A DNA stretch of 64,000 nucleotides from CAWDNM01 sp964521195 (GCA_964521195.1 CAZFRE010000008.1:5823-69822); one strand, 5' to 3'; counted from the first letter of the stretch, positions 7,231-15,554 are shown. Made by a program: numbers and translations. Notes: generated from the letters alone by a model not told the origin.

Positions 7231-8523
7231 ATGCGCGTTCTGGTCATCGGCTCCGGCGGCCGCGAGCACGCGATCGTGCACGCGCTCGCTGAGTCCCCGC
7301 AGGTCGAGGCGATCTTCGCGGCACCCGGCAACGGCGGCACCGCCGCAGAGCGTGCGACCACCAACGTCTCGCTTGATGCGACCGACGCCGACGCCGTGGT
7401 CGGTTTCGCGCGCGACAACGCCGTCGACCTCGCCGTGATCGGGCCCGAGGTCCCGCTCGTGGCTGGACTCGCTGACGAGCTGCGCGCGGCCGGCATCCCC
7501 ACCTTCGGACCGGGTGCCGCTGGCGCGCGGCTCGAGGGCTCGAAGTCGTTCGCCAAGGAACTCATGGTGAAGTCCGTCATCCCCACCGCCTTCGCCGAGA
7601 CGTTCGCAGAGGTCGGGCCAGCGCTCGCGTACCTCGATGGCGTCGGGGCGCCCGTGGTCGTGAAGGCCGATGGTCTCGCGGCCGGCAAGGGCGTGACCGT
7701 GGCCATGACGCTCGACGAGGCGAAGGCGGCGGTCGAGGAGTGCTTCGACGGCCGTTTTGGCGAGGCGGGCGCGCTCGTCGTCATCGAGGAGTATCTCGAG
7801 GGCCCGGAGGTCTCGCTGCTCGCGTTCGTCGACGGGCGGGTCGTGCGTCCGATGGCGCCGGCGCAGGATCACAAGCGTGTCGGCGACGGCGACACCGGCC
7901 CCAACACGGGCGGCATGGGCGTCTACTCGCCGGTGCCGGGAGTCCCGCTCGGCGATCACGCGAAGATGGTCGCGATCCTGCAGCGCACCGCAAATGCACT
8001 CGCCGATGACGGCATCGACTTCCGAGGCGTGCTCTACGGCGGCTTCATCCTGACCGACGACGGCCCCAAGGTGCTCGAGTACAACACGCGTTTCGGCGAT
8101 CCGGAGACCCAGGTGCTCCTGCCGCGCCTCGAGACCGATCTCGCCGAGGTGCTGCTCGCGACGGCGAAGGGTGAGCTCGATGCCCTCGGCGACCTGTCGT
8201 GGAGCGCCGACGTGGTGGTCTCGGTGGTCATGGCGAGCGGTGGCTACCCCGGCGACTACGAGACCGGCAAGCCGATCTCGGGCATCGACGAGGCTGAGTC
8301 CATCGATGGCGTGATCGTGTACCACGCTGGCACCAAGCTTGCCGAGGACGGCACCGTACTCTCCGCCGGCGGTCGCGTGCTGAACGTGACCGCGTTCGGG
8401 ACCGACTACAAGGAAGCCATCGAGAAGGCGTACGATGCCGTCGGTCGAATCAAGTTCGATGGAGCGTTCTTCCGCACCGACATAGCGCGTCGTGCACTGG
8501 CCGCCAGCCAGTTCGGCGCGTAA
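7231..8523 (+). CDS. purD: Phosphoribosylamine--glycine ligase (GAR synthetase)
   Basis: Second step of purine synthesis: ATP-dependent joining of phosphoribosylamine and glycine. 430 residues, normal length. It begins MRVLVIGSGGREHAI, the standard N-terminal fold; an ATP-grasp core follows (VVKADGLAAGKGVTVA, EEYLEGPEVSLLAF), then QDHKRVGDGDTGPNTGGMG and VLEYNTRFGDPETQ (metal and glycine site). Start ATG at 7231 with AAGGTGG upstream; the frame is open further upstream but only as a shadow of the preceding gene. Confidence 0.98.
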   Translation: MRVLVIGSGGREHAIVHALAESPQVEAIFAAPGNGGTAAERATTNVSLDATDADAVVGFARDNAVDLAVIGPEVPLVAGLADELRAAGIPTFGPGAAGARLEGSKSFAKELMVKSVIPTAFAETFAEVGPALAYLDGVGAPVVVKADGLAAGKGVTVAMTLDEAKAAVEECFDGRFGEAGALVVIEEYLEGPEVSLLAFVDGRVVRPMAPAQDHKRVGDGDTGPNTGGMGVYSPVPGVPLGDHAKMVAILQRTANALADDGIDFRGVLYGGFILTDDGPKVLEYNTRFGDPETQVLLPRLETDLAEVLLATAKGELDALGDLSWSADVVVSVVMASGGYPGDYETGKPISGIDEAESIDGVIVYHAGTKLAEDGTVLSAGGRVLNVTAFGTDYKEAIEKAYDAVGRIKFDGAFFRTDIARRALAASQFGA

Positions 8524-8564
8524 CGCCACACGCCGCACTCACCCACAAGGAGCGAATCCAAGAG

Positions 8565-9938
8565 ATGCTTGCCGAGAGACTGCTCTCGTCTGTCATGCGC
8601 CGCGCGAACAACGCGTTCCTCACGCTCGAGCCATCCGGCATCGACAGCCTGCCGGCACCGGTCGAGGGACGCCCGTACCTGCTCTACGTCCACGTGCCGT
8701 TCTGCGAGCGCCTCTGTCCCTACTGCTCGTTCAACCGCTTCCCGTACGACGAGGGCCGCGCGAAGCAGTACTTCAAGCACCTGCGCGATGAGATGCGCAT
8801 GGTCGCGGACCTTGGCTACGACTTCCAGTCGATGTACGTCGGAGGCGGCACCCCCACCATCGACATCGACGAACTCGTCGAGACCATAGACCTCGCAAAG
8901 TCGCTGTTCTCGATTCGGGAGGTCTCCTCGGAGACGAACCCGAACCACTTGTATCCGCAGTGGATCGATCCCCTTGTCGACCGCGTCGACCGCTTCAGCG
9001 TGGGTGTTCAGTCGCTCGACGACGAGCTGCTCAAGCAGATGGACCGCTACGACAAGTACGGCTCGGCGTATGAGATCCTCGAGCGGCTCCAGTCGGTGGA
9101 AGGCGCGTTCCATTCGCTGAACGTCGACATGATCTTCAACTTCCCGAGCCAGACCCCCGAGAAGCTCGGGACCGACATCGAACTCGTGAAGCGCACGGGC
9201 GCAAACCAGGTCACGTTCTACCCGCTCATGGCATCGCCTGCGGTTCGCGAGTCTCTGAAGCGCACGGTCGGCAAGGTCGACTACAACCGCGAGTACGTCT
9301 ACTACCAGCAGATCGCCGAGCAGATCAGCGACACGTTCGAGCCGGCGAGCGCGTGGACGTTCTCGCGCACGGGCGGCGGCATGATCGACGAGTACATCGT
9401 CGACTACGAAGACTACGTGGGCCTGGGCAGCGGCGCGTTCAGCTTCCTCGAGGGCGCGCTGTACGTGAACACCTTCTCGCTGCAGGTGCACGCCGAGCGC
9501 ATCACCGAGCGCAAGACGCCAGCGCTGCAACGGCGTGTCTTCAGCCGACACGACCGCATGCGCTACCGCTTCCTCATGTCCCTGTTCGGCATGGGCCTCG
9601 ACAAGCGGAAGTTCGCCACCGACTTCGGGGTGACTATCGACATGGGGCTCCCGGTCGAGATGGCGTACATGCGCTCTGTGGGCGCCTTCGACGTCGACAA
9701 CGCCGAGACGCTGGTGCCGTCCGCGAAAGGCCGCTACCTGCTCGTTTCGATGATGCGCGAGTTCTTCGTGGGCGTGAACAACCTGCGCGATCAGGCCCGA
9801 GCGGCCCTCTCGACCGACGAGCGCGAGTTGCTGTTCGGCGACGGAAACGGTGTCAGCGGCTCGGCGCCGTGCGATGCGCATCCGCTCGCCACAGCCGGTG
9901 CCGACACAGGCGCCGCGCAAGAGCTGCCGGTCCCGTAG
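8565..9938 (+). CDS. HemN/HemW-family radical SAM protein
   Basis: A 457-residue radical SAM enzyme with the iron-sulfur motif CERLCPYC (CX3CX2C, about residues 47-54) in YVHVPFCERLCPYCSF. A SAM-binding GGGTPT follows (about 96), with SVGVQSLDDELL further on, all typical of oxygen-independent coproporphyrinogen oxidase relatives. The C-terminal region is compatible with HemN_C. The family includes coproporphyrinogen dehydrogenase, the heme chaperone HemW and heme-degrading anaerobilin synthases, and the sequence alone does not settle which. The ATG at 8565 follows purD by 41 nt with AAGGAG about 13 nt upstream, so it may be co-transcribed. Confidence 0.85.
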   Translation: MLAERLLSSVMRRANNAFLTLEPSGIDSLPAPVEGRPYLLYVHVPFCERLCPYCSFNRFPYDEGRAKQYFKHLRDEMRMVADLGYDFQSMYVGGGTPTIDIDELVETIDLAKSLFSIREVSSETNPNHLYPQWIDPLVDRVDRFSVGVQSLDDELLKQMDRYDKYGSAYEILERLQSVEGAFHSLNVDMIFNFPSQTPEKLGTDIELVKRTGANQVTFYPLMASPAVRESLKRTVGKVDYNREYVYYQQIAEQISDTFEPASAWTFSRTGGGMIDEYIVDYEDYVGLGSGAFSFLEGALYVNTFSLQVHAERITERKTPALQRRVFSRHDRMRYRFLMSLFGMGLDKRKFATDFGVTIDMGLPVEMAYMRSVGAFDVDNAETLVPSAKGRYLLVSMMREFFVGVNNLRDQARAALSTDERELLFGDGNGVSGSAPCDAHPLATAGADTGAAQELPVP

Positions 9939-9969
9939 ACGTCGCTGCGTCGAGGCCGTCCGCTTCTGG

Positions 9970-9975
9970 TACGCT
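9970..9975 (+). promoter_or_regulatory. Likely -10 element for purE
   Basis: TACGCT, 61 nt before the purE ATG. Downstream the leader holds a CCCCGC/GCGGGG hairpin (9987-10000). The hexamer matches the TACACT/TACGCT type seen before several other genes here. Confidence 0.4.
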
Positions 9976-10036
9976 TCCCGCGAAGGCCCCGCGTGCGGGG
10001 TTCTCGGCAGGTCTGTTGAATCGTGGGAGGAATCCG

Positions 10037-10498
10037 ATGGCTGAGACGCCGATCGTCGGCATCATCATGGGCTCGAAATCCGATCTCGGCGTGATGGAGG
10101 AGTGCTCCAAGCAGCTCGAGGAGCTCGGCGTGCCCTACCAACTCGTGGTCGCGAGCGCGCACCGCAACCCGGAACGCGTGCACGAGTGGGCGTCCACCGC
10201 CGCCGACCGCGGCCTCAAGGTCATCATCGCCGCAGCCGGCAAGGCCGCGCACCTGGGCGGAGTCGTGGCGGCGTTCACGCCGCTGCCCGTCATCACCGTG
10301 CCGATGAAGACGAGCGACCTGGGCGGGCTGGACTCGCTGCTGTCGATGGTGCAGATGCCCACCGGGGTGCCGGTCGCGTGCGTCGCGATCAACGGCGCGA
10401 AGAACGCCGCGATCCTGGCCACGCAGATCCTCGGGACGTCGATGCCGGAGTATCGCGAACGCGTACTCGCCTACAAGAAGGCGATGGCTCAGGAATAG
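10037..10498 (+). CDS. purE: N5-carboxyaminoimidazole ribonucleotide mutase
   Basis: Converts N5-CAIR to CAIR in purine synthesis. A 153-residue class I PurE: IIMGSKSDLGVMEECSKQL holds the Gly-rich CAIR loop and catalytic Ser, ASAHRNPERVHEW the catalytic His, and AAGKAAHLGGVVA the octamer interface. The GVKMP-like VPMKTSDLGGLDSLLSMVQMP region is conserved. GGGAGG precedes the ATG by 6 nt. The partner purK is not in the window. Confidence 0.97.
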   Translation: MAETPIVGIIMGSKSDLGVMEECSKQLEELGVPYQLVVASAHRNPERVHEWASTAADRGLKVIIAAAGKAAHLGGVVAAFTPLPVITVPMKTSDLGGLDSLLSMVQMPTGVPVACVAINGAKNAAILATQILGTSMPEYRERVLAYKKAMAQE

Positions 10499-10513
10499 GC
10501 TGCCAGCGGCCGA

Positions 10514-10519
10514 TACACT
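10514..10519 (+). promoter_or_regulatory. Likely -10 element for the prepilin-like gene
   Basis: TACACT, 46 nt before the GTG of the prepilin-like gene and just after the purE stop. This implies separate transcription from purE. Confidence 0.35.
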
Positions 10520-10565
10520 GGGGACAGGGCTCGGGCCGATTCCGACAAGGGGAGGACTGGCCACC

Positions 10566-10997
10566 GTGAGAGACGGTTCCCCGCATGATCGGACCGCGCT
10601 CGTCGAGGGTTTCACCGTCGTCGAGCTCATGCTCGTCTTGCTCATCATCGGGGTCCTCGCCGCCATCGCCATCCCGGTCCTCGTGACCTCCGCCGGGCAC
10701 GCACAGCGCCGCGCCTGTTTCGCGAGCCAGCGCTCGATCGAGGGCGTGGTCATCTTGTGGCAGCTCGATCCGAGCCACACCAACCTCGCCGACCTCGCGG
10801 GTGTCGTCGACGCCGACCACCCGCTCGTGACCGGCCGTCACCTGGTTCGAGCGCCTCGCTGCGCGTCCGCGCCCTCGCCGGCGAATCCGGACGACCCGGG
10901 CGCCTCGGAGGGGGCGTACGCGCTGGACGCATCCGGGTCGGTGGAGCCGTGCACGTTCGGCGCGTTCGGCGCACACGGGAGCTTCCGCAACGAGTAG
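10566..10997 (+). CDS. Type IV prepilin-like protein (orphan pseudopilin)
   Basis: A 143-residue protein with a type III signal: a short charged leader ending in EG, then FTVVELMLVLLIIGVLAAIAI. This is the N-methylated helix recognised by prepilin peptidase, with Glu at mature position 5 as required. The globular part has two or more Cys (RRACFAS, RAPRCAS, VEPCTFG) that could form disulfides. No pilus ATPase, platform protein or peptidase is in the window, so it must work with machinery encoded elsewhere. GTG start with GGGGAGG upstream. Confidence 0.8.
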   Translation: MRDGSPHDRTALVEGFTVVELMLVLLIIGVLAAIAIPVLVTSAGHAQRRACFASQRSIEGVVILWQLDPSHTNLADLAGVVDADHPLVTGRHLVRAPRCASAPSPANPDDPGASEGAYALDASGSVEPCTFGAFGAHGSFRNE

Positions 10998-11127
10998 CGG
11001 CGTGAGCGCTACCTCCTCGCGCGGCGACTATCCGCGCGCGGGGTTCTCGGCGATACTGCGTATGCAGTCGCACGCCCGGCGTTCACGCCGTCGAAAGCGC
11101 TGAGGTATCCGCATCTTGGGAGGATTC

Positions 11128-12351
11128 ATGCACAACAACGTCTTCGAGGATGTCCGGATCGAGGGCCACCTCATCGACTCGGGGATCATGTCGCAGGTCA
11201 TGGACCACATCATCGGCTTCGGGGGCGAGTTCGAGACGCTGTCCTTCGACGTCGGCCGGACCAACACGGATGTCTCGGTGTGCGTTCTGCGGGTGCGCGC
11301 ATCGGATCAGGAGCACCTCGACGGCATCCTGAGCGATATCCAGGCGCACGGTGCCTACTCGGTCCAGGCCGAGGACGCCACCACCGCGCCGGCACCCAAG
11401 GACGGCGTCTTCCCCGACGGCTTCTACTCGACGACGAACATGGTCACCGACGTGCGACTGGCAGGCTCGTGGGTGCGCGTCCAGAACCCCGAGATGGACC
11501 TCGGCGTGCGCATCGACGCCGGGAGGGGCACCGCCGATGCAGTACCCATGGCCGAGGTGCGCGCCGGCGAGCTGTACGTCGTGGGCCACACCGGCATACG
11601 TGTGCACCCGCAGGAGCGTCCGCGAGACAAGCAGGCGTTCGAGTTCATGTCGAGCGCGGTCTCCTCGGAGAAGCCGAAGGCGCAGGTCGTGGCGGACGTG
11701 GCCAAGATGCTCCGAGACACCCGCGCCGCCGGCAAGGACGTGATCGCGGTCGTCGGGCCCGCGGTCGTGCACACCGGGGCGGCCGGCGAACTCGCTCGGC
11801 TGGTGAGGATGGGCTACATCACCGTGCTGTTCGGCGGAAACGCGGTCGCGACGCACGACATCGAGAGCGCGCTGTACGGGACGTCGCTGGGCGTGGGCCT
11901 TGCCGACGGGCTCCCGGCGCTCGGCGGGCACGAACACCATCTGCGCGCGATCAACGTCGTGCGGGGCTGCGGCTCGATCGCCTCGGCGGTGGAGAAGGGC
12001 GTGATCACGCAGGGGCTGATGCACACGTTGGTGACGACGGGGACGCCGTTCGTGCTCGCGGGCTCGATCCGCGACGACGGGCCGTTGCCCGATGTCATCA
12101 CCGACGTCATCGAGGCGCAGACGGCGATGCGCGCCTACGCCCAGCAGGCGGGGGCATGCCTGATGCTCTCGACGATGCTGCATTCGATCGCGACGGGCAA
12201 CATGCTGCCCGCGTCGACCACCACGGTGTGCGTCGACATAAACCCGGCCGTTGTCACCAAACTCGCCGACCGAGGTAGCTGGCAGACGGTCGGCATCGTG
12301 ACGGACGTGGGGCTCTTCCTCGAGCAACTGGCGAACGCTCTCGAGCAGTAG
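11128..12351 (+). CDS. Archaeal-type ornithine cyclodeaminase / LOR-SDH domain protein (TIGR00300-like)
   Basis: A 407-residue protein of the family with an N-terminal LOR/SDH conserved region (FEDVRIEGHLIDSGIMSQVMDHII) and a C-terminal NAD-binding deoxyhypusine-synthase-like fold (VVGPAVVHTGAAGELARLVRMGYITVLFGGNAVATHDIE). Characterised members convert ornithine to proline and ammonia (archaeal Ocd, and the C-terminal half of cyanobacterial AgrE/ArgZ). This function is likely but inferred. GGGAGG lies 4 nt before the ATG at 11128; a TTG 12 nt upstream is less likely. Monocistronic by appearance. Confidence 0.82.
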   Translation: MHNNVFEDVRIEGHLIDSGIMSQVMDHIIGFGGEFETLSFDVGRTNTDVSVCVLRVRASDQEHLDGILSDIQAHGAYSVQAEDATTAPAPKDGVFPDGFYSTTNMVTDVRLAGSWVRVQNPEMDLGVRIDAGRGTADAVPMAEVRAGELYVVGHTGIRVHPQERPRDKQAFEFMSSAVSSEKPKAQVVADVAKMLRDTRAAGKDVIAVVGPAVVHTGAAGELARLVRMGYITVLFGGNAVATHDIESALYGTSLGVGLADGLPALGGHEHHLRAINVVRGCGSIASAVEKGVITQGLMHTLVTTGTPFVLAGSIRDDGPLPDVITDVIEAQTAMRAYAQQAGACLMLSTMLHSIATGNMLPASTTTVCVDINPAVVTKLADRGSWQTVGIVTDVGLFLEQLANALEQ

Positions 12352-12371
12352 ATAGACGGCCCATGCACCGC

Positions 12372-12422
12372 CCTGAGCTGCAGTTCGTCACCGTCAGGCC
12401 GCAATTCGTCACCTGAGCTGCA
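12372..12422. repeat. Interlaced short direct repeats after the ornithine cyclodeaminase gene
   Basis: TTCGTCACC occurs at 12384-12392 and 12405-12413 (21-bp period). CCTGAGCTGCA occurs at 12372-12382 and 12412-12422 (40-bp period). They may be operator repeats or a remnant; function unknown. Confidence 0.5.
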
Positions 12423-12433
12423 CAATGCCTCGA

Positions 12434-12593
12434 CCCCGCCTGGTGCGGGTGGTATTCGAAGAGTGCGCCTCGGGAGGGGCGCACCCGCGAGACACAGGCC
12501 TGCCCTGCCTCACGATGGCGTTCAGCCAGGGCGAGCCTTCCTCGCGGATCCTCTTGGGAAGGGCCCCGCGCTGCCGTGCACGGGGCCCTTCCC
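12434..12593 (+). ncRNA. Candidate structured RNA with terminal hairpin
   Basis: This gene-free stretch between 12351 and 12677 folds into successive hairpins. First, CCCGC/GCGGG (12435-12449). Second, GTGCGCC/GGCGCAC (12463-12484). Third, a long arm CCGCGAG-AGGC-GCCCTG pairing with CAGGGC-GCCT-CTCGCGG (12485-12547). Fourth, a perfect 13-bp stem, GGGAAGGGCCCCG with its complement (12556-12593). The last could be a terminator, although no U-tract follows. No match to SRP, 6S, tmRNA or RNase P motifs was apparent. Strand is assumed from the neighbours. It could equally be a leader of msrB or a 3' structure. Confidence 0.35.
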
Positions 12594-12635
12594 GTTGGGT
12601 GACCCGGGTTGCGCGCCATCGCGTTGCGACTCAGG

Positions 12636-12641
12636 TACACT
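12636..12641 (+). promoter_or_regulatory. Likely -10 element for msrB
   Basis: TACACT, 35 nt before the msrB ATG. This separates msrB transcription from the structured region upstream. Confidence 0.4.
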
Positions 12642-12676
12642 CGGAGCATGGCTCAATCATCGGGGGAGGATGGGGC

Positions 12677-13099
12677 ATGACACGGCGTATCGATCGATCG
12701 GACGATGAGTGGCGAGAGATGCTCTCGCCGGAGGAGTTCCGGGTCCTTCGCAGGGCCGGTACCGAGCCCGCGTTCTCGGGCGCACTCACTGACGTGATGG
12801 AACCCGGCCTGTACGAGTGTGCCGGCTGCGGCACGTTGCTGTTCAGTTCGGAGACGAAGTTCCATTCCGGATGCGGCTGGCCGAGCTTCTGGGCTCCCGT
12901 CGATCCCAAAGCGATCACCGAGCACACGGACGATTCACTCGGCATGCATCGAGTCGAGGTTCGGTGCGCCGCGTGCGGGGGGCATCTCGGCCACGTGTTC
13001 GGTGACGGTCCCGAGCCCACCGGGTTGCGGTACTGCATCAACTCCGTGGCGCTGTCGTTCCATCCGGAGCGACAACTGGGGCATCCGGTCGGGGAGTAG
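12677..13099 (+). CDS. msrB: Peptide-methionine (R)-S-oxide reductase
   Basis: Repairs oxidised methionine (R-sulfoxide) in proteins, in the cytoplasm, using thioredoxin. A 140-residue single-domain MsrB with two zinc-binding CXXC pairs (CAGC, about residue 50, and CAAC, about residue 98), the GCGWPSFW substrate motif and the catalytic Cys in RYCINSVAL. GGGGAGGA lies upstream of the ATG. It stands alone between a structured intergenic region and the copper cluster; methionine oxidation and copper stress are related, but co-regulation is not shown. Confidence 0.96.
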   Translation: MTRRIDRSDDEWREMLSPEEFRVLRRAGTEPAFSGALTDVMEPGLYECAGCGTLLFSSETKFHSGCGWPSFWAPVDPKAITEHTDDSLGMHRVEVRCAACGGHLGHVFGDGPEPTGLRYCINSVALSFHPERQLGHPVGE

Positions 13100-13184
13100 C
13101 ACGGACGCGACATCGCGCGGCGATGCTTTCTCGGCATAGGAATTGCACTGCTGTCGGCGGCGAAACACGTTCCGAAGGGGTCAC

Positions 13185-13547
13185 GTGTCCATTCTCGCTC
13201 ACATGCGTAAGCTGGTGATGCCGTTGGCGATCGTGGTCGCGCTTGTCGCGATCGCGGTTCCGACGTGCACCATGATCGGCTGCGACATGAGTATGGGCGC
13301 GATGCCGTTCGTCCCGTTCAGCGGTCCGCGGGTCACCTCGGATTGCCCGGGAGAGTGGGCCTACTTCACCGCCCCTGCGAGCACCCTGCCAGCGGTTTCG
13401 TACTCGATCCTTCTCACGCTTGTCGCGGCCATCGTGGCGGCACTTGTGCTGTTCGCCCCTCAGATGACCTCGCGCCCCGTGCTGGCGCGCGTGAGCAATC
13501 CGCCGCCTCCGCCTGAAGATCCTCGTGGAGAGCGATTCAGGGTCTAG
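13185..13547 (+). CDS. Small membrane protein with Cys/Met-rich extracytoplasmic segment
   Basis: A 120-residue protein, not recognised as a named family. One membrane span (about residues 8-26) is followed at once by PTCTMIGCDMSMGAM, where Cys and Met are spaced as in soft-metal ligands. Two more Cys or aromatic residues lie in the loop (TSDCPGEWAYF), then a second span (about 66-88) and a Pro-rich tail. GTG at 13185 is used because AAGGGG lies 4 nt upstream. It precedes the SafE-cupredoxin gene on the same strand, so a role in copper handling is inferred from context and residues only. Confidence 0.7.
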   Translation: MSILAHMRKLVMPLAIVVALVAIAVPTCTMIGCDMSMGAMPFVPFSGPRVTSDCPGEWAYFTAPASTLPAVSYSILLTLVAAIVAALVLFAPQMTSRPVLARVSNPPPPPEDPRGERFRV

Positions 13548-13660
13548 GAGCTCCTCGTAGCCGCATTCAGGCACGCACTGTTGTGTCCGATTGCGGGTGT
13601 TGACGCATGCCCGCATCCGCGCGCATGTGACCTCCACCTACCTATGAGGAGTCACCTGAC

Positions 13661-14935
13661 GTGACAGCTTTGTTCCTATCCATGTTCGCGCTGGGCCTCG
13701 CCACGAGCGTCCACTGCATCTCGATGTGCGGCCCGATGGTCGTCACCTACGCCGTGAAGGGCGAGGACGACGACCACTGGACGCGCAAGATCGCGCCGAA
13801 CGTGGCCTACCATCTCGCCAAGATAGCGAGCTACGTCTTCACCGGTCTGGTGCTCGGTGGCGTCGGGTTCGCGCTGAGCGCGACGCTCAAGGCGATCAGC
13901 CCGTGGATCATGTTCGCCGCAGGCGTCTTCATGATCATCCTCGGTCTCGGCATGACGGGCCGTGTCCCGTGGGCAGCCCGGCTGACGCCCAGACCTCCCA
14001 AGTTCCTCATCACGTCCCTGTCGAAGCTCCGCCGCAAGGCAAAGGCCGACGCCGAGGAGGGCGTGAGTTCGATCGCGACGCCGATCTCGTTCGGTCTGCT
14101 GACCGGGTTCATGCCGTGCGCGCCGCTTCAGGCCGCACAGCTGACCGCTGCGGGTGCGGGTGCTGCGCTCGGCGGCGGAATCGTCGCCGGAGTGCTCGGC
14201 GGTGGCGTTGCGATGCTCGCCTTTGGGCTCGGAGCCGCGCCGCTCATGCTCGTCTTCGGCATCGCTTCGAGCTTCATCCCGAAGGACTGGAAGCACCGCC
14301 TGTCCTTGGTGCTTGCCGTGGTCGTCATGGTCTTCGGACTGGTGTTCATCAATCGTGCGGCGACGCTAGCTGGCTCTCCGGTCACGTTCAACACGATCAA
14401 GACCGCATTCGTCGGTACGGGCGGCAATGCCGCTGCGACCGAGTACACGACCGCGGCCGACGGTGTCGTCGAGATCCCCCTCGCGATCGTGAACACGCAG
14501 TACGTCCCAGCGACGGTCACCATCCCCGCCGATACACCTGTGCGGCTGATCGTCGACCGGCAGGAAGACGCACCGTGCTCCGACCGGCTCGTTCTGCCGC
14601 AACTCGGCGTTGACGCGGCCCTCACTCCCAACGGCGTGACCGCCGTCGACGTCCCGGCCGCCAAGGCGGGCAGCTACACGATGACGTGCCAGATGGGCAT
14701 GATGTCCGGCACGCTCGTGGTCGGCGGTGGCGCGGGTGCTGTTCCCGGTTCACCGCTCTTGTGGCTCGTCGTGACCTTCGCGGCCACCGGCGGGGCGCTG
14801 TACATGGTCCGCAGGCGGGGCCGCGCTTCGGCGCCCGTAGCGCTTGGACTCACCCCCGTTCAACTCACACTGGCGGTCGGCGGCGTTGCCGCTGCCGTCA
14901 TCGTCGGGCTTGCGCTCGGCGGCTTCTTCTCGTAA
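13661..14935 (+). CDS. TauE/SafE-type membrane protein fused to a cupredoxin-like domain
   Basis: A 424-residue membrane protein. The N-terminal part (about residues 1-240) is the SafE/UreH-like transporter fold with HCISMCGPM (18-26) and GFMPCAPLQAAQL (about 147), Cys-containing motifs found in bacterial copper-related members. An extracytoplasmic cupredoxin-like domain follows (about 265-355): PATVTIPADTPVRLIV, a Cys at about 305 (CSDRL), then TCQMGMMSG at about 340, fitting a Cys/Met copper site. Two more spans close the protein. GTG start, GAGGAG 8-10 nt upstream. Probably passes or binds copper; transport direction unknown. Confidence 0.8.
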   Translation: MTALFLSMFALGLATSVHCISMCGPMVVTYAVKGEDDDHWTRKIAPNVAYHLAKIASYVFTGLVLGGVGFALSATLKAISPWIMFAAGVFMIILGLGMTGRVPWAARLTPRPPKFLITSLSKLRRKAKADAEEGVSSIATPISFGLLTGFMPCAPLQAAQLTAAGAGAALGGGIVAGVLGGGVAMLAFGLGAAPLMLVFGIASSFIPKDWKHRLSLVLAVVVMVFGLVFINRAATLAGSPVTFNTIKTAFVGTGGNAAATEYTTAADGVVEIPLAIVNTQYVPATVTIPADTPVRLIVDRQEDAPCSDRLVLPQLGVDAALTPNGVTAVDVPAAKAGSYTMTCQMGMMSGTLVVGGGAGAVPGSPLLWLVVTFAATGGALYMVRRRGRASAPVALGLTPVQLTLAVGGVAAAVIVGLALGGFFS

Positions 14936-14960
14936 CCAAGACATAGGAGGATCACACCCC

Positions 14961-15509
14961 ATGACCGATACCACTCAAACCAAGAAGCAGAATACGGCCC
15001 TACAGATCGTCATCATCGGCGGGCTCGTAGTCGCCGCATTCCTTGGCGCCTACAAGTTCGCATCCGCCCGGACCGGCTCGACCACGGTCGGCGCTGGCGC
15101 TGGGGATGCCCAGGCGCTCGTCACGCAGGCGTCGCAGAATTCGGCCACGCCGGCAGATGGTTCGGCCCCCGCGTGCGCGTGCTGCGGCACCGGTGCCCCG
15201 ACCGAGAACGGCGTGACCGGCGATCCCGTCGAGGGAACCGCGACGGTCGATGGCGACGTGCAGACGATTTCCGTGGACGTTGCGGGTACGTACTCGCCGA
15301 ACATCATCAAGCTCAAGGCGGGCGTGCCGGCCGAGATCACGTTCGGCCAGAGCAGCGGTTGCACTGCGCAGATCGTCTCGGCCGACCTCGGGTTCTCTGA
15401 GGACCTGACCGCCGGCCCGAAGGTGGTCAAGCTGCCCGCGCTCGAGGCAGGGACCTACGCCTTCTCGTGCGGCATGCAGATGGTCTTCGGCCAGATCGTC
15501 GTGGAGTAG
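14961..15509 (+). CDS. Membrane-anchored cupredoxin-like protein
   Basis: A 182-residue protein with an N-terminal membrane anchor (about residues 14-34), a flexible Ala/Ser/Thr linker holding CACC (about 71-74), and a cupredoxin-like domain (about 90-182). The domain shows TYSPNIIKLKAGVPAEITF, a Cys at about 133 (SSGCTAQ), and FSCGMQMVFGQIVV at about 168-178. The Cys...CGMXM pattern matches the domain fused to the preceding SafE protein. AGGAGG precedes the ATG at 14961. It lies 25 nt after the SafE gene and 45 nt before the P-type ATPase, so it likely hands copper between them. No enzyme activity is implied. Confidence 0.78.
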   Translation: MTDTTQTKKQNTALQIVIIGGLVVAAFLGAYKFASARTGSTTVGAGAGDAQALVTQASQNSATPADGSAPACACCGTGAPTENGVTGDPVEGTATVDGDVQTISVDVAGTYSPNIIKLKAGVPAEITFGQSSGCTAQIVSADLGFSEDLTAGPKVVKLPALEAGTYAFSCGMQMVFGQIVVE

Positions 15510-15554
15510 GCGGTCCATTCATGACACGAGACAACCATCGAACAGGTGATAGCC

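Noticed and set aside
7174..9920. Long minus-strand ORFs opposite purD and the radical SAM gene
   Set aside because: Both plus-strand genes carry full family motifs; the antisense frames show no motif or ribosome binding site.
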